Assembly: GCF_024178315.1 (NCBI RefSeq)
Contig: NZ_JAMZIK010000064.1
Coordinates: 1 to 64,000, forward strand
DNA: 64,000 nucleotides
Source of the DNA: Siccirubricoccus soli
Lineage (GTDB): Bacteria; Pseudomonadota; Alphaproteobacteria; Acetobacterales; Acetobacteraceae
Direction: 5' to 3'
The notes beneath the pieces were generated by a model. The model worked only from the letters and a program-made list of their open reading frames with translations, made no database searches and had not been told where the DNA came from. The translations under genes were made by a program, and so were the position numbers. Shown here piece after piece: positions 34,234 through 46,465 of the stretch; position 1 is the stretch's first letter; each line of letters opens with the position of its first letter.

Positions 34234-35130
34234 TCAGCCCTTCAGCGCCCGCACCATGGTGGAGCCGAGCGCCGCCGGGCTGTCCGCGACATGGATGCCG
34301 GCGGAGGCCATGGCTTCCATCTTCGCCGCCGCCGTATCCTTGCCGCCCGAGATCACCGCGCCGGCATGGCCCATGCGCCGGCCGGGCGGGGCCGTGGCGC
34401 CGGCGATGAAGCCGACCACCGGCTTGTTCGGCTTGCCCGGGCCGAAATTCTCACGCCGCAGGTACTCGGCGCCGATCACCTCCGCCTCGCCGCCGATCTC
34501 GCCGATCATGATGATCGACTTCGTCGCCTCGTCCTTCAGGAACATCTCAAGGACGTCGATGAAGTCCAGCCCCTTCACCGGGTCGCCGCCGATGCCGACG
34601 CAGGTGGACTGGCCGAGCCCCGCCGCCGTGGTCTGCGCCACCGCCTCATAGGTCAGCGTCCCGGAGCGGGAGACGATGCCGACCGAGCCGGCGCGGTGGA
34701 TATGGCCGGGCATGATGCCGATCTTGCACTGCTCCGGCGTGATCACGCCCGGGCAGTTCGGCCCGACCAGGACCGACTTCGAGCCGGAGAGCGCCCGCTT
34801 CACCCGCACCATGTCGAGTACCGGAATGCCCTCGGTGATGCAGATGACGAGCGGCACCTCGGCGTCGATCGCTTCCAGGATCGCATCCGCCGCGAAGGGC
34901 GCGGGCACGTAGATGACGGAGGCATTGGCCTGCGTCTTCTCCACGCATTCCGCCACCGTGTCGAAGACCGGCAGGTTCAGCTCCGGGTGCATGGTGCCGC
35001 CCTTGCCCGGCGTGGTGCCGCCGACATAGGTGGAGCCATAGGCGATGCCCTGGCTGGCATGGAAGGTGCCCTGGGCGCCGGTGAAGCCCTGGGTCATCAC
35101 GCGGGTGTTGCGATCGACGAGAACGGCCAT
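34234..35130 (-). CDS. sucD: Succinyl-CoA ligase (ADP-forming) alpha subunit
   Basis: A 298-residue subunit making succinate plus nucleotide triphosphate from succinyl-CoA. [20 protein letters not shown] (CoA-binding Rossmann part), [11 protein letters not shown], and the active-site phosphohistidine segment [14 protein letters not shown] are all present. It starts at ATG 35130, 3 bases after the sucC stop, so the two subunits are made together, as needed for their heterotetramer. Confidence 0.97.
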   Translation of the reverse strand: MAVLVDRNTRVMTQGFTGAQGTFHASQGIAYGSTYVGGTTPGKGGTMHPELNLPVFDTVAECVEKTQANASVIYVPAPFAADAILEAIDAEVPLVICITEGIPVLDMVRVKRALSGSKSVLVGPNCPGVITPEQCKIGIMPGHIHRAGSVGIVSRSGTLTYEAVAQTTAAGLGQSTCVGIGGDPVKGLDFIDVLEMFLKDEATKSIIMIGEIGGEAEVIGAEYLRRENFGPGKPNKPVVGFIAGATAPPGRRMGHAGAVISGGKDTAAAKMEAMASAGIHVADSPAALGSTMVRALKG

Positions 35131-35133
35131 GGC

Positions 35134-36330
<1,197 letters not shown>

Positions 36331-36358
36331 GCTGGCCTGGCTCCGCCGGAGGGTGGGA

Positions 36359-37333
<975 letters not shown>

Positions 37334-37463
37334 CTATGCGAATGCTGCGCTGCTTCCTAGCCCGGCCCGGAAAGGGCGACAAGGCGCGGGTCAGGCGGCC
37401 CGGCCGGCGCCCGGGGCCGGTGGCGGAGCCCCGCGGGATGGGCGGGCGAGTTGCAGGAACGAC

Positions 37464-37545
37464 AAGGGGAAGACCGGGGGCGCTGCCCGTTGGCGGCAGC
37501 GCCGCCCCCCCTCGCCGGGGCCAGGACCTGGCCCCGGCCCCGGTG
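37464..37545 (+). repeat. Family B palindromic element, copy B5, in a 409-base gap
   Basis: The gap between mdh and the EcsC gene (37313-37721) has no convincing gene. In it a GGGGGCGCTGCC-type first module is followed by the family B core CCGGGGCCAG (37515-37524) and CTGGCCCCGG (37528-37537) around GAC, then CCCCGGT. No stop codon lies just before it on its own strand. The rest of the gap holds the mdh leader and the reversed family A copy. Confidence 0.6.
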
Positions 37546-37667
37546 GGGATTGGAGTCGCGGGCCGGCATCATCCGGCGATTATGTCGCCGTTTCCGTCTG
37601 CGACGGACAAGGCGGCTCGCGTTCGGATCGAACGACCATGGACGGGACGGGCCCCAACTCAAGGTTT

Positions 37668-37724
37668 CCAAAGGCCCTTCAGCCTTTGGCAGGGGAAGTT
37701 TGAGGGAGACGGCGTCCCCCCTCA
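37668..37724 (-). repeat. Family A bimodular palindrome, copy A4 (reverse orientation)
   Basis: On the reverse strand it begins at the EcsC stop TGA (37724-37722), which lies in the first stem (TGAGGG with CCCTCA, 37701-37706, plus a GAC/GTC pair). The shared CTCAAACT linker follows, then stem 2 CCAAAGGC/GCCTTTGG (37668-37675 with 37682-37689) around a 6-base loop. It matches copies A1-A3 in order and spacing. Confidence 0.6.
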
Positions 37725-38516
37725 CGCCGCCCGCAGCGCCTCATAGGCCGCCCGCACCAGCACCGGCCCGTGCCGGCGTTCCAGCCGGCGGATGGTGAAA
37801 TGCGCCGTGGCGATGCCGCGGAAATGCTCCAGGAAGGCCAGGTTCACCGCCGCCCCGCCCGCCGCGCCCAGCAGCGGCGCCGCCTGGGCGGAGAGCTTCA
37901 CCGCCACCGGCGCCCCGAACCGCGCCGCGACAGCGCCGAGGAAGCCCGGCAGCAGCCCGGCCAGCCCCCGCCCTACCGTGCCTTGCAAGGTCTCGGCCAG
38001 GGCCAGGCGCAGGGCGAAATAGCCGCTCTCCGCCGCGTCATCCGCCGGGTCCCGGCCCCCCAGGGCAAAGACCTTCAGGCATTCCGCCTGCACCTCCGGC
38101 CGGGCCAGGTCCTCCCCCTGCTCCGCCGCGATGGCCGCGACCTGCCGCAGCAGCAGGGTGGTGGAGACCGGCAATTCCAGCAGCGTCCCCGGCAGGCCCA
38201 GCGCCCCGCCGGCGACCCCGGAGGCGGCCAGCAGCCCCCGGTGCAGCCAGGCGCCGGAGAGCGGCGTCGGGTTGCGCGCCGGCTCGCTCCGCAGCGCGGT
38301 GCGCAGGGCGATCCCCAGCGCCCGCTCCACCGCCGCCGTCAGCAGGCGCTGGGCCGGCCCCGGCAGGCGCCGCCGCAGCGAGTCGACCGAGCTGCCGACC
38401 AGGGCGGCGAGCCGCATGGGCAGGGAGACCCCCTCCAGCACGGCGACGGCGGATTGCAGCTCCGCCTGGGCCTCCTCCGGCAGGGTGGCGGGCACGGGCA
38501 GGGTTCGGTCGTTCAT
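37722..38516 (-). CDS. EcsC-family protein
   Basis: A 264-residue protein starting MNDRTLPVPATLPEEAQ, with the EcsC-domain pattern of amphipathic and hydrophobic stretches: RGLLAASGVAGGALGLPGTLLELPVSTTLLLRQVAAIA (two parts), FALGGRDPADDAAESGYFALR and FLEHFRGIATAHFTIRRLERRHG at the end. EcsC proteins are poorly understood membrane-associated proteins linked to ABC transport or stress. ATG 38516 matches the family start; the frame to 38798 is a shadow of the divergent gene. Its stop codon is inside repeat A4. Confidence 0.85.
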   Translation of the reverse strand: MNDRTLPVPATLPEEAQAELQSAVAVLEGVSLPMRLAALVGSSVDSLRRRLPGPAQRLLTAAVERALGIALRTALRSEPARNPTPLSGAWLHRGLLAASGVAGGALGLPGTLLELPVSTTLLLRQVAAIAAEQGEDLARPEVQAECLKVFALGGRDPADDAAESGYFALRLALAETLQGTVGRGLAGLLPGFLGAVAARFGAPVAVKLSAQAAPLLGAAGGAAVNLAFLEHFRGIATAHFTIRRLERRHGPVLVRAAYEALRAA

Positions 38517-38593
38517 CGTGCGCGGAATAACCTTCGGGATGGCGCCGGGTTCGCCGGCCCGGCAGGATGTGGGGAGGAGCCCGGAGACCCGCC

Positions 38594-40663
38594 ATGGATG
38601 GCAGCCTCGCCCCCAGCCAGATCCGCACCGCCTGCCCGCATGACTGCCCAAGCGCCTGCGTGCTGGAGGTGGAGAAGCTCTCGCCGACCCGCATCGGCCG
38701 GGTGCGGGGCTCGGCAGCCTATGACTACACGGCCGGCACCTGCTGCGCGAAGGTCGCCCGCTATGCGGAGCGGGTGCACCATCCCGGCCGGCTGGCACGG
38801 CCGCTGCTGCGTGCCGGCGCCAAGGGCGAGGGGCGCTTCGCCGAGATCGGCTGGGAGGAGGCGCTGGACCGCATCGCCGCCGCCTTCCGGGCGGCCGCGG
38901 CGGAGCACGGGCCGGAGGCGGTCTGGCCCTATCACAGCGGCGGGACGCTCGGCGTGCTTTCCCGCTGGGGGATCGACCGGCTGCGGCACGTGATGGGCTA
39001 TTCCCGGCAGATCTCCACCATCTGCGTCACCCCGGCGCAGATGGGCTGGAAGGCCGGCATCGGCGCCGCCCGCGGCAGCGACCCCCGGCGAGTGGCGGAG
39101 GCCGATCTGATCCTGATGTGGGGCGGCAACCCGGTCTCCACCCAGGTCAATCTGATGACGCATATCCAGCGGGCGCGGAAATCGCGCGGGGCGAAGCTGG
39201 TGGTCATCGACGCCTATCGCTCGCCCTCCATCGAGGCGGCCGATCTCGGCCTGGTGCTGCGGCCGGGGACGGATGCCGCCCTGGCCCTGGCGCTGATGGC
39301 GGCGGCGCTGGAGGCGGGGGCGGCGGACCGGGCCTTCCTGGCGCAGCATACCGACTGGTCGGCGGAGGTGGAGGCGCATATTCGCGGCCACTCCATCCCT
39401 TGGGCGGCGGAGGTGACGGGCCTGACGGTTGCCGAGATCGAGGAACTGGCCCGGCTCTATATCGGCACGGAGCGGCTGTTCCTGCGCGCCGGGGTTGGCT
39501 TCACCCGCCACCGCAACGGCGCCGCCACCATGCATGCCGTCTCCTGCCTCGCCGCCCTGACCGGCGCCTGGGCGAAGCAGGGCGGCGGCGCCTTCTTCTA
39601 CGCGCTGGATGGCTGGGGGCTGGACACGCGCCTTGCCTGGGCCAGCGACCGGATCGATCCCAAGGTGCGGGTGCTGGACCAGTCCCGCATCGGCGCCGTA
39701 CTGAACGGGGAGCGTGACGCGCTCTGCGGCGGCCCGCCGGTCAAGGCCATGCTGATCCAGAACGCCAACAGCGCGGAGGTGGCGCCGGACAGCCACGCCG
39801 TGCGCCGTGGCCTGGCGCGGGAGGACCTGTTCCTCGCGGTGCATGAGCAATTCCTGACGCCGACCGCCGCCTTCGCCGACATCGTCCTGCCGGCCACCAC
39901 CTTCCTGGAGCAGAACGACATCACCATGGGCCTCGGCCACACGGCGCTGACAGTGGCGCCGCAGGTGATCGAGCCCTATGCCGAGGCGCGGCCCAACCAC
40001 GCGGTGGTGCAGGGGCTGGCGGCCAGGCTGGGGGCGGAGCATCCCGGCTTCGGGATGAGCGATGTCGAGATCCTGGACGCGACGCTCCGCGCCTCCGGCC
40101 AGGGCGGCTGGGCGGAGGCGGTGGCGGCGGGCTTCCTGCCGGTGCCGAACGCCATCCCCTCCGGCGCGGCGTTCGAGGGCTTCCCGCAGCCGGATGGGCG
40201 CTTCCGCTTCCGCCCGGACTGGCCGGCGCTCGGCCCCTATGGCGGCGAGATGCCCTGCCTGCCGAGCTACTGGCAGAAGCTGGAATGGGCGGGGGCGGAG
40301 ACGCCCTTCCGCCTCATCACCCCGCCGGCCCGGAGTTTCCTGAACACCAGCTTCACCGAGACCCCGGGCTCGAAAAAGCGGGAGGGGGCGCCGCTGCTGC
40401 GGGTGCACCCGCGGGACGCGGCACGGCTCGGCATTGCCGACGGGGCGATGGTGCGCATCGGCAATGCGCGGGGGGCGCTGACGCTGCGGGCGATGCAGTT
40501 CGACGGCGTGCTGGAAGGGGTGCTGGCGCTGGAGGGCATCTCGCCCAGCGCGGAATTCCCGGAGGGCATCGGGGTGAATGCGCTGGTTGGCGCCGATCCG
40601 GTGGCGCCGGCGGGGGGTGTCGCGTTCCACGACATTGCGGTGTGGCTGCGGGCGGCGGGTTGA
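38594..40663 (+). CDS. Molybdopterin-dependent oxidoreductase, single-subunit DMSO-reductase family
   Basis: A 689-residue enzyme of the bis-MGD family. The N-terminal [4Fe-4S] site reads CPHDCPSACVLEVE with a later GTCCAK; ILMWGGNPVSTQ, FADIVLPATTFLEQND and a C-terminal molybdopterin-guanine-dinucleotide domain (LLRVHPRDAARLGIADGAMV) follow. ISTICVTPAQMGW is in the region that supplies a Mo ligand in relatives, but I cannot assign it. There are no electron-transfer or chaperone genes nearby. ATG 38594 opens just before the cluster. Substrate unknown. Its stop lies in family A copy A3. Confidence 0.9.
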   Translation: MDGSLAPSQIRTACPHDCPSACVLEVEKLSPTRIGRVRGSAAYDYTAGTCCAKVARYAERVHHPGRLARPLLRAGAKGEGRFAEIGWEEALDRIAAAFRAAAAEHGPEAVWPYHSGGTLGVLSRWGIDRLRHVMGYSRQISTICVTPAQMGWKAGIGAARGSDPRRVAEADLILMWGGNPVSTQVNLMTHIQRARKSRGAKLVVIDAYRSPSIEAADLGLVLRPGTDAALALALMAAALEAGAADRAFLAQHTDWSAEVEAHIRGHSIPWAAEVTGLTVAEIEELARLYIGTERLFLRAGVGFTRHRNGAATMHAVSCLAALTGAWAKQGGGAFFYALDGWGLDTRLAWASDRIDPKVRVLDQSRIGAVLNGERDALCGGPPVKAMLIQNANSAEVAPDSHAVRRGLAREDLFLAVHEQFLTPTAAFADIVLPATTFLEQNDITMGLGHTALTVAPQVIEPYAEARPNHAVVQGLAARLGAEHPGFGMSDVEILDATLRASGQGGWAEAVAAGFLPVPNAIPSGAAFEGFPQPDGRFRFRPDWPALGPYGGEMPCLPSYWQKLEWAGAETPFRLITPPARSFLNTSFTETPGSKKREGAPLLRVHPRDAARLGIADGAMVRIGNARGALTLRAMQFDGVLEGVLALEGISPSAEFPEGIGVNALVGADPVAPAGGVAFHDIAVWLRAAG

Positions 40664-40710
40664 GGAGGGCTCTGCCCTCCTCAAGCTCCTTCCGCCAAAG
40701 GCCGAAGGGG
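40660..40710 (+). repeat. Family A bimodular palindrome, copy A3
   Basis: TTGAGGAGGG (40660-40669), containing the oxidoreductase stop TGA (40661-40663), pairs perfectly with CCCTCCTCAA (40675-40684) around CTCTG. The second module is present but truncated (CCAAAGGCCGAAGGGG). It separates the convergent oxidoreductase and hslU genes. Confidence 0.7.
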
Positions 40711-40729
40711 AACGTTATAACGCCCGTAT

Positions 40730-42052
40730 CTACAGGATGTACCGGCTGAGATCCGCGCTCCCGGCCAGCGGCCCCACCTTCTCCCGCACATAGGCGGCAT
40801 CCACCGGCACGCTCTCGCCGCTGCGGTCGCTGGCGGTGAAGCTGATCTCCTCCAGCAGCCGCTCCAGCACCGTCGCCAGGCGCCGCGCCCCGATATTCTC
40901 GACCTTGGCGTTGATGTCGGCGGCGAGGTCGGCGATGGCGTCCACCGCATCCTCCCGCATCTCCAGCGTCACGCCCTCCGTCCCCAGCAGCGCCACATAC
41001 TGCTTGATGAGGGAATGCTCCGGCTCGGTCAGGATGCGGCGGAAATCGTCGCGGGTCAGGGCGGAGAGTTCCACCCGGATCGGCAGCCGCCCCTGCAGCT
41101 CCGGCAGCAGGTCTGAGGGCTTGCTCAGGTGGAAAGCGCCGGAGGCGATGAAGAGGATGTGGTCCGTCTTCACCGGCCCATGCTTGGTGGTGACGGTGGT
41201 GCCCTCGATCAGCGGCAGCAGGTCGCGCTGCACGCCCTCGCGGCTGACATCCCCGCCCTTCACGCCGTTCTCCGAGCCGCGGGCGATCTTGTCCACCTCG
41301 TCGAGGAAGACGATGCCGTTGTTCTCGGCATTCGCCACCGCCTCGCGGGTCAGCTGCTCCTGGTCCAGCAGCTTGTCGGCCTCGTCCTTCAGCAGGGCCT
41401 GGCGCGCCTCGGCGACGGTCATCTTCCGCGCCTTGGTGCGGCCGCCGAACATCTTGCCCAGCATCTCCTGCATGTTCTGCATCTGGATGCCCTGGGCGCC
41501 GGGCAGGTCGATCATGCCGATCGGCATCCCGCCGCCGGCATCGGCCACCTGCACCTCCACCTCGCGGCCCTCGAGCTGGCCTTCCCGCAGCATGCGGCGG
41601 AATTTCAGCCGCGTCTCGCCGGAGGCCCCCTCGCCGACCAGCGCCGTCACCAGCCGCTCCTCGGCCGCCAGCTCCGCCTTGGCCTGCACCGATTTGCGCG
41701 AGGCCTCGCGGGTCTGGGTGATGGAGACCTCGACCAGGTCCCGCACGATGCTTTCCACGTCGCGGCCGACATAGCCGACCTCGGTGAACTTGGTCGCCTC
41801 CACCTTCAGGAAGGGCGCGTTGGCCAGCTTGGCCAGGCGGCGGGCGATCTCCGTCTTGCCGCAGCCCGTCGGCCCGATCATCAGGATGTTCTTCGGCACC
41901 ACCTCCTCGCGCAGCCCTTCGGGAAGCTGCTGCCGGCGCCAGCGGTTGCGCAGCGCGATGGCCACGGCCCGCTTCGCGTCCTTCTGGCCGACGATGTAGC
42001 GGTCAAGCTCCGAGACGATCTCGCGTGGAGAGAGGTTGACGGCGTCGGTCAT
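40730..42052 (-). CDS. hslU: ATP-dependent protease ATPase subunit HslU
   Basis: A 440-residue AAA+ unfoldase partnering HslV. It starts [20 protein letters not shown]; Walker A is GPTGCGKTE (about 58-66), Walker [13 protein letters not shown], sensor regions follow, and the C-terminal tail DLSRYIL docks into HslV. The I-domain with the GGGMPIGM segment is present. Its ATG overlaps the hslV stop by one base (TGATG), so translation is coupled. Length is normal. Confidence 0.97.
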   Translation of the reverse strand: MTDAVNLSPREIVSELDRYIVGQKDAKRAVAIALRNRWRRQQLPEGLREEVVPKNILMIGPTGCGKTEIARRLAKLANAPFLKVEATKFTEVGYVGRDVESIVRDLVEVSITQTREASRKSVQAKAELAAEERLVTALVGEGASGETRLKFRRMLREGQLEGREVEVQVADAGGGMPIGMIDLPGAQGIQMQNMQEMLGKMFGGRTKARKMTVAEARQALLKDEADKLLDQEQLTREAVANAENNGIVFLDEVDKIARGSENGVKGGDVSREGVQRDLLPLIEGTTVTTKHGPVKTDHILFIASGAFHLSKPSDLLPELQGRLPIRVELSALTRDDFRRILTEPEHSLIKQYVALLGTEGVTLEMREDAVDAIADLAADINAKVENIGARRLATVLERLLEEISFTASDRSGESVPVDAAYVREKVGPLAGSADLSRYIL

Positions 42053-42615
42053 CAGGCGGCTTCCAGGGTTTCGAGCACGATGTTGCCATTGGTGTAGACG
42101 CAGATGTCGCCGGCGATCTTCATGGCGCGGCGGCAGATCTCCTCCGCCCCCAGCCCTTCCACCGGCAGCAGCGCCCGCGCCGCGGCCAGCGCGTAATTGC
42201 CGCCGGAGCCGATGCCGATGACGGCATCCTCCGGCTCCAGCACGTCGCCCTGGCCGGTCAGCAGCAGGGAGCGTCTGGCGTCGGCGACGGCCAGCAGCGC
42301 CTCCAGCCGGCGCAGGTAGCGGTCGCTCCGCCAATCCTTGGCGAGTTCGACGCAGGCGCGCTCGAGCTGGTCGGGGAAGCGTTCCAGCTTCGCCTCCAGC
42401 CGCTCCAGCAGGGTGAAGGCATCGGCGGTGGCGCCGGCGAAGCCGGCCAGGACCTTGCCGCCGGCAATCCGGCGGACCTTGCGGGCATTGCCCTTCACCA
42501 CCGTCTGGCCGAGCGAGACTTGGCCGTCGCCCGCCATGGCGACGATCCCGCCCTTGCGGACGGAGAGGATGGTGGTGCCGTGCCAGCCCAGAGGGTCATG
42601 TTGAATCGTGGACAT
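42052..42615 (-). CDS. hslV: ATP-dependent protease subunit HslV
   Basis: A 187-residue proteasome-like peptidase. The start [13 protein letters not shown] carries a short propeptide before the mature catalytic Thr ([10 protein letters not shown]), a form usual in alphaproteobacteria. [23 protein letters not shown] and [16 protein letters not shown] are family segments. ATG 42615 is chosen over the longer frame to 42687, which is unmatched. Divergent from aquaporin. Confidence 0.97.
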   Translation of the reverse strand: MSTIQHDPLGWHGTTILSVRKGGIVAMAGDGQVSLGQTVVKGNARKVRRIAGGKVLAGFAGATADAFTLLERLEAKLERFPDQLERACVELAKDWRSDRYLRRLEALLAVADARRSLLLTGQGDVLEPEDAVIGIGSGGNYALAAARALLPVEGLGAEEICRRAMKIAGDICVYTNGNIVLETLEAA

Positions 42616-42743
42616 GGCGCGGGAGATGGCGCTTCCGGCCCCTCGCTGCAACGGCGCACCTCCCCGTGAGCCGCACCCGCCCCGCATGACGGACCAGCAT
42701 GAATAGTATACAAAAAACCTGGAGAGTTACACGGGGAACGTCC

Positions 42744-43520
42744 ATGTCACGAAAGCTGGTTGCGGAATTCCTGGGGACGCTCTGGCTGGTCCTCGGCGGC
42801 TGCGGCGCGGCCGTGCTCGCGGCCAAATTCCCGGAGGTCGGCATCGGCCTCGTCGGCGTCTCGCTGGCCTTCGGCCTCACCGTCCTCACCATGGCCTATG
42901 CGGTCGGGCATGTCTCCGGCGCGCATTTCAACCCCGCCGTCACCGCCGGGCTGGTGGCGGCCGGCAGGCTGCGGGCCGGGGAGGCGCTGGGCTACATCCT
43001 GTCCCAGCTCCTCGGCGGCATCGCTGGCGCGGCGATCCTCTACCTCATCGCCTCGGGGAATGAGGGCTTCAGCACCGCCGCCGGTTTCGCCGCCAATGGC
43101 TACGGGGCGCATTCGCCCGGCGGCTACTCCATGGCGGCCGCCTTCCTCGCCGAATTCGTGATGACCTTCTTCTTCCTGCTGGTCATCCTCGGCATCACCA
43201 GCAGCCGGGCGCCGGCGGGCTTCGCACCGCTGGCCATCGGCCTCTGCCTGACGCTGATCCACCTGGTCAGCATCCCGGTCACCAATACCAGCGTGAACCC
43301 GGCCCGCAGCACGGGCCCCGCCCTCTTCGTCGGGGACTGGGCGCTGGGGCAGCTCTGGCTGTTCTGGCTGGCGCCCCTGGCCGGGGCGGTGGTGGCCGGG
43401 CTGGTGCATTCCTGGCTGGGGGCGGTGGATGAGGTGGCGGAGCGCGAGGCGGCGGCCCGGCTGGCGGCACGGGAGCCGGGCGAGCCCCTGGCCCCGGCCA
43501 CGGCCCGCCCGCCGCGCTAG
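42744..43520 (+). CDS. aqpZ: Aquaporin Z-like MIP channel
   Basis: A 258-residue six-helix channel with both NPA boxes (HFNPAVTAG near residue 65; [12 protein letters not shown] near residue 190). [27 protein letters not shown] is the family start at ATG 42744. AqpZ passes water across the inner membrane. The upstream 42697-42735 is unusually AT-rich for the window (TAGTATAC then AAAAAACC), and may hold its promoter, divergent from hslV. The C-terminal 30 residues are an alanine/proline-rich tail. A family C repeat follows. Confidence 0.95.
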   Translation: MSRKLVAEFLGTLWLVLGGCGAAVLAAKFPEVGIGLVGVSLAFGLTVLTMAYAVGHVSGAHFNPAVTAGLVAAGRLRAGEALGYILSQLLGGIAGAAILYLIASGNEGFSTAAGFAANGYGAHSPGGYSMAAAFLAEFVMTFFFLLVILGITSSRAPAGFAPLAIGLCLTLIHLVSIPVTNTSVNPARSTGPALFVGDWALGQLWLFWLAPLAGAVVAGLVHSWLGAVDEVAEREAAARLAAREPGEPLAPATARPPR

Positions 43521-43528
43521 GGGCTTCC

Positions 43529-43617
43529 CCACAAAGCCGCTGCACGGCTTTGTGGCCCCCCGGATTCGCTGAACTCCAGAAGCTTCGCACAGCCTTCCGC
43601 GGCCAAGCCGCGGAAGG
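43529..43617 (+). repeat. Family C bimodular palindrome, copy C3
   Basis: Follows the aquaporin stop by 8 bases. Stem 1: CCACAAAGCCG (43529-43539) with CGGCTTTGTGG (43545-43555), 5-base loop. Stem 2: CCTTCCGCGGC (43593-43603) with GCCGCGGAAGG (43607-43617) around CAA, preceded by TTCGCACAGCC as in C1. Relative to C1 and C2, paired bases in stem 2 changed together. Confidence 0.75.
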
Positions 43618-43793
43618 GCATCGGACGGCAGCGGGTCTGGCGCTCCGCCAAATCCCTCCGCTTCCCGGAGCGGCCTCCGGGCGGCCCGACCGGAACCTGG
43701 GGCGCCCATGCCCACCCTGGCTCCGGTCCGGCCGGTCGGACTTTCGTATTCAATATCCTTGGTGCCGGCACACAACTTGTGGTTCAAGGCGCC

Positions 43794-44030
43794 ATGCCTG
43801 TCTTTACCGCCCACGTTCTCCTGCAATGCCTCGGCGCCCTGCTCGCCTGGGCACTGATCGACCGCCATGGCCGCACCGGCCCGGCGCTGCTGGAAGCCGG
43901 CTTCGCCTGGGCGCTGCCCCTGGTCTCGGCCGCCGCGGCCGGGCTCACGGGGGAATCCCTCACCCTGGTCGCCGCCAGCGGCATCCTGTTCAACCTCGCG
44001 AATTGGGGCTGGCAGCAGCTCCCCCGGTGA
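43794..44030 (+). CDS. Small hydrophobic membrane protein, hypothetical
   Basis: A 78-residue ORF from ATG 43794 (MPVFTAHVLLQCLGALLAWALIDR) with two or three hydrophobic segments (LQCLGALLAWAL; AWALPLVSAAAAGL; LTLVAASGILF) and polar turns. A GTG at 43779 is the only other start. No ribosome site is obvious. It ends about 110 bases before hisB on the same strand. Unrecognised, but the periodic hydrophobic pattern argues it is real. Confidence 0.45.
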   Translation: MPVFTAHVLLQCLGALLAWALIDRHGRTGPALLEAGFAWALPLVSAAAAGLTGESLTLVAASGILFNLANWGWQQLPR

Positions 44031-44138
44031 TGCCGCAGCCCCCCTGTCGGACAGCTGACCGGGACGTGGCAGGACGGCCACGCCCCCTGGCCGCCTTGCC
44101 TCTCGCCAACCCGCCGGCCGCGGCGTAGAGAGCGCCAC

Positions 44139-44762
44139 ATGGACGCCGCCACCGCAGGGCAGGGCGAGGCACGCCGTGCCACCATCGCCCGCAAGACCGC
44201 CGAAACCGACATCCGCGCCACGCTGACGCTGGACGGCACCGGCCAGGTGCGCGTGGCCACCGGCATCGGCTTCCTCGACCACATGCTGACGGCGCTCGGC
44301 CGCCACGGATTGTTCGACCTCGAGGTGCAGGCCACGGGCGACCTGCATATCGACGGCCACCACACCACCGAGGATGTCGGCATCGTGCTCGGCCAGTGCC
44401 TGCGCCAGGCGCTGGGGGAGAAGCGCGGCATCCGCCGCTACGGCCATGCCCTGCTGCCGATGGACGAGGCGCTGGCCGAGGCCGCCATCGACATCTCCGG
44501 CCGCCCCTACCTCGCCTGGTCCGTGCCCTTCCAGCGCGACAAGGTCGGCACGATGGATACCGAGCTCTTCGAGGAATTCTTCCGCGCTTTCACCTTCAAT
44601 GCCGGCATCACCCTCCATCTGACCTTGAAGGCAGGCACCAACGCGCACCATGTGGCCGAGGCCTGCTTCAAGGCACTGGCCCGCAGCCTCCGCATGGCGG
44701 TGGAGCTGGATTCCCGGGCCGCGGATGCGATCCCCTCCACCAAGGGGGTGCTGGAGGCCTGA
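44139..44762 (+). CDS. hisB: Imidazoleglycerol-phosphate dehydratase
   Basis: Step 6 of histidine synthesis. A 207-residue, monofunctional enzyme: [17 protein letters not shown] and [21 protein letters not shown] supply the two metal-binding histidine clusters, and a second copy of the half-motif appears around [20 protein letters not shown]. The usual C-terminal PSTKGVLE is present. First gene of the his cluster, coupled to the next by a one-base TGATG overlap. Confidence 0.97.
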   Translation: MDAATAGQGEARRATIARKTAETDIRATLTLDGTGQVRVATGIGFLDHMLTALGRHGLFDLEVQATGDLHIDGHHTTEDVGIVLGQCLRQALGEKRGIRRYGHALLPMDEALAEAAIDISGRPYLAWSVPFQRDKVGTMDTELFEEFFRAFTFNAGITLHLTLKAGTNAHHVAEACFKALARSLRMAVELDSRAADAIPSTKGVLEA

Positions 44763-45220
44763 TGCGCGTCTGGACCGTCCATCTTCCGCCCGAGGCCAGC
44801 AGCCTTGCGCGGAGAGGCAGCGTGCCTGCGACCGGCACGCCCCCTGCCCCTGCCCGGCCCGTACCTGCCCGCCCCGCGCTGATGCTGCAGGAGGGCTTCG
44901 CCTGGGGCGCCTTCCTGTTCGGCCCGCTCTGGCTGCTGCGGCACCGCCTCTGGCTGGAGGCGGCGATCTGGCTCGGCCTCTGCCTGCTGCTGCTCGGCCT
45001 GGCGCCGGGCGGGGCCGTGCTGCCCTGCCTGCTGGCCGGGCAATTCCTCCTCGGCGCCATGGCGCAGGATCTGCGCGCCGCCGCCCTCGGCCGGCGCGGC
45101 TACGTTCTCGGCGCCCTGGTCGCGGCGCGGGATGCGGAGGAGGCGCTGCGCCGCCTGCTGGCCGAGCGCCCCGCGCTCGCCGCCCCCTTGGCCGCCCCCT
45201 TGGCCGCCGCCCGGGCATGA
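44762..45220 (+). CDS. DUF2628 family membrane protein
   Basis: A 152-residue protein starting [10 protein letters not shown], with a proline/alanine-rich stretch and then the DUF2628 pattern: LQEGFAWGAFLFGPLWLLRHRLWLEAAIWL and a second helix GLCLLLLGLAPGG. Such genes commonly sit between hisB and hisH in alphaproteobacteria. It is translationally linked on both sides: TGATG with hisB and ATGA with hisH. The function is unknown; it may have no part in histidine synthesis. Confidence 0.85.
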   Translation: MRVWTVHLPPEASSLARRGSVPATGTPPAPARPVPARPALMLQEGFAWGAFLFGPLWLLRHRLWLEAAIWLGLCLLLLGLAPGGAVLPCLLAGQFLLGAMAQDLRAAALGRRGYVLGALVAARDAEEALRRLLAERPALAAPLAAPLAAARA

Positions 45221-45879
45221 GCGCGAAGCTGCCCATTGCCGTCGTCGATCCCGGCTCCGGCAACCTCGCCTCCGTGCTGCGCGCCCTGGAACGGGCCGCT
45301 GACACGGCCGGCCTCCCCATCGCCGCCGAGGTGACGCGGACGGCGGAGGCGGTCCGCCGCGCCGACCGCATCATCCTGCCCGGCCAGGGCGCCTTCGCCG
45401 CCTGCATGCGCGGCCTCGCCGCCCTGCCCGGCATGGTGGAGGCGCTGAACGAGCGCGTCGCTGCCGGCACGCCGCTGCTCGGCATCTGCGTCGGCATGCA
45501 GGTGCTGGTGCAGCGCGGCCTGGAGCATGGCGTGACCCCCGGCCTCGGCTGGATCGCCGGCGACATGGCGCCGATGGTCCCGAAGGATGCCGCCGGCGCC
45601 CCCCTGCCCCTGCCGCAGATGGGCTGGAACACGCTGGACTTCCCCGCCGGGCGCCACCCCCTGTTGGCGGGCATCGCCCCCGGCGAGCATGCCTATTTCG
45701 TCCACTCCTACGCCCTGGCCGGCGGCCGGGAGGAGGAGATCCTGGCCACCACCGATTACGGCGGCCCGGTCCCCGCCATGATCGGCCGCGGCAACATCGC
45801 CGGCACGCAATTCCACGCCGAGAAGAGCGCCACGGTCGGGCTCCGCCTCCTCGGCAATTTCCTGCGCTGGATGCCATGA
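45217..45879 (+). CDS. hisH: Imidazole glycerol phosphate synthase, glutaminase subunit
   Basis: A 220-residue class I glutamine amidotransferase giving ammonia to His[12 protein letters not shown], the nucleophile Cys in [11 protein letters not shown], and the catalytic His/Glu in [20 protein letters not shown] are present; family members usually read QFHPEKS, so the Ala is a mild variation. It starts inside the DUF2628 stop (ATGA) and ends by overlapping the GNAT gene start (ATGA). Confidence 0.96.
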   Translation: MSAKLPIAVVDPGSGNLASVLRALERAADTAGLPIAAEVTRTAEAVRRADRIILPGQGAFAACMRGLAALPGMVEALNERVAAGTPLLGICVGMQVLVQRGLEHGVTPGLGWIAGDMAPMVPKDAAGAPLPLPQMGWNTLDFPAGRHPLLAGIAPGEHAYFVHSYALAGGREEEILATTDYGGPVPAMIGRGNIAGTQFHAEKSATVGLRLLGNFLRWMP

Positions 45880-46457
45880 GCGAGGCCCCTTCCACCGCCC
45901 ATCTGCTGGTCGAGCGCGTCACGGAACTCTCCGACCACGACATGGCGGAGCTCTGCGAGGCAACCGACGCCGCCATCATCGAGGGCGGCGGCTTCGGCTG
46001 GATCGAGCCCCAGGGCCGCGCCGCGCTGGAGCGGCATTTCCGCGGCGTCCTGCTGGTGCCCGAACGCGAATTGTTCGTCGCCCGGCTGGACGGCATGGTG
46101 GTGGGCAGCGCCCAGCTCGTCCGCCCGCCCCGCAACAACGAGGCGCAGGCCATGGGCGCCAACCTGACCCACGCCTATATCGCCCCCTATGCCCGCGGCC
46201 ATGGCCTCGCCCGGCTGATGCTGCGGCGGGTGGAGGAGCGCGCCGCCGCCCTCGGCCACCGCGTCCTCAACCTGGATGTGCGGGAGACGCAGCACACCGC
46301 GATCAACCTCTTCGAGGGCATGGGCTATATCCGCTGGGGCACCCACCCGGCCTATGCGCGGGTGCGCGGCCAGACCGTGGCGGGCCATTACTACTACAAG
46401 CCCCTGGAGCCCGGCCGCGGCCGCAGCACCGACCAGGTGCTGGGGCTGAGCCAGTAG
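45876..46457 (+). CDS. GNAT-family N-acetyltransferase
   Basis: A 193-residue acetyl-CoA-dependent acetyltransferase. The motif A pattern is in [20 protein letters not shown] (the R-x-x-G-x-G/A CoA loop), followed by [20 protein letters not shown] typical of motif B. Its start overlaps the hisH stop by four bases (ATGA), so it is translated with the his cluster. The substrate is unknown; position alone does not give it a role in histidine synthesis. Ends 8 bases before hisA. Confidence 0.9.
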   Translation: MSEAPSTAHLLVERVTELSDHDMAELCEATDAAIIEGGGFGWIEPQGRAALERHFRGVLLVPERELFVARLDGMVVGSAQLVRPPRNNEAQAMGANLTHAYIAPYARGHGLARLMLRRVEERAAALGHRVLNLDVRETQHTAINLFEGMGYIRWGTHPAYARVRGQTVAGHYYYKPLEPGRGRSTDQVLGLSQ

Positions 46458-46465
46458 GACCCGCC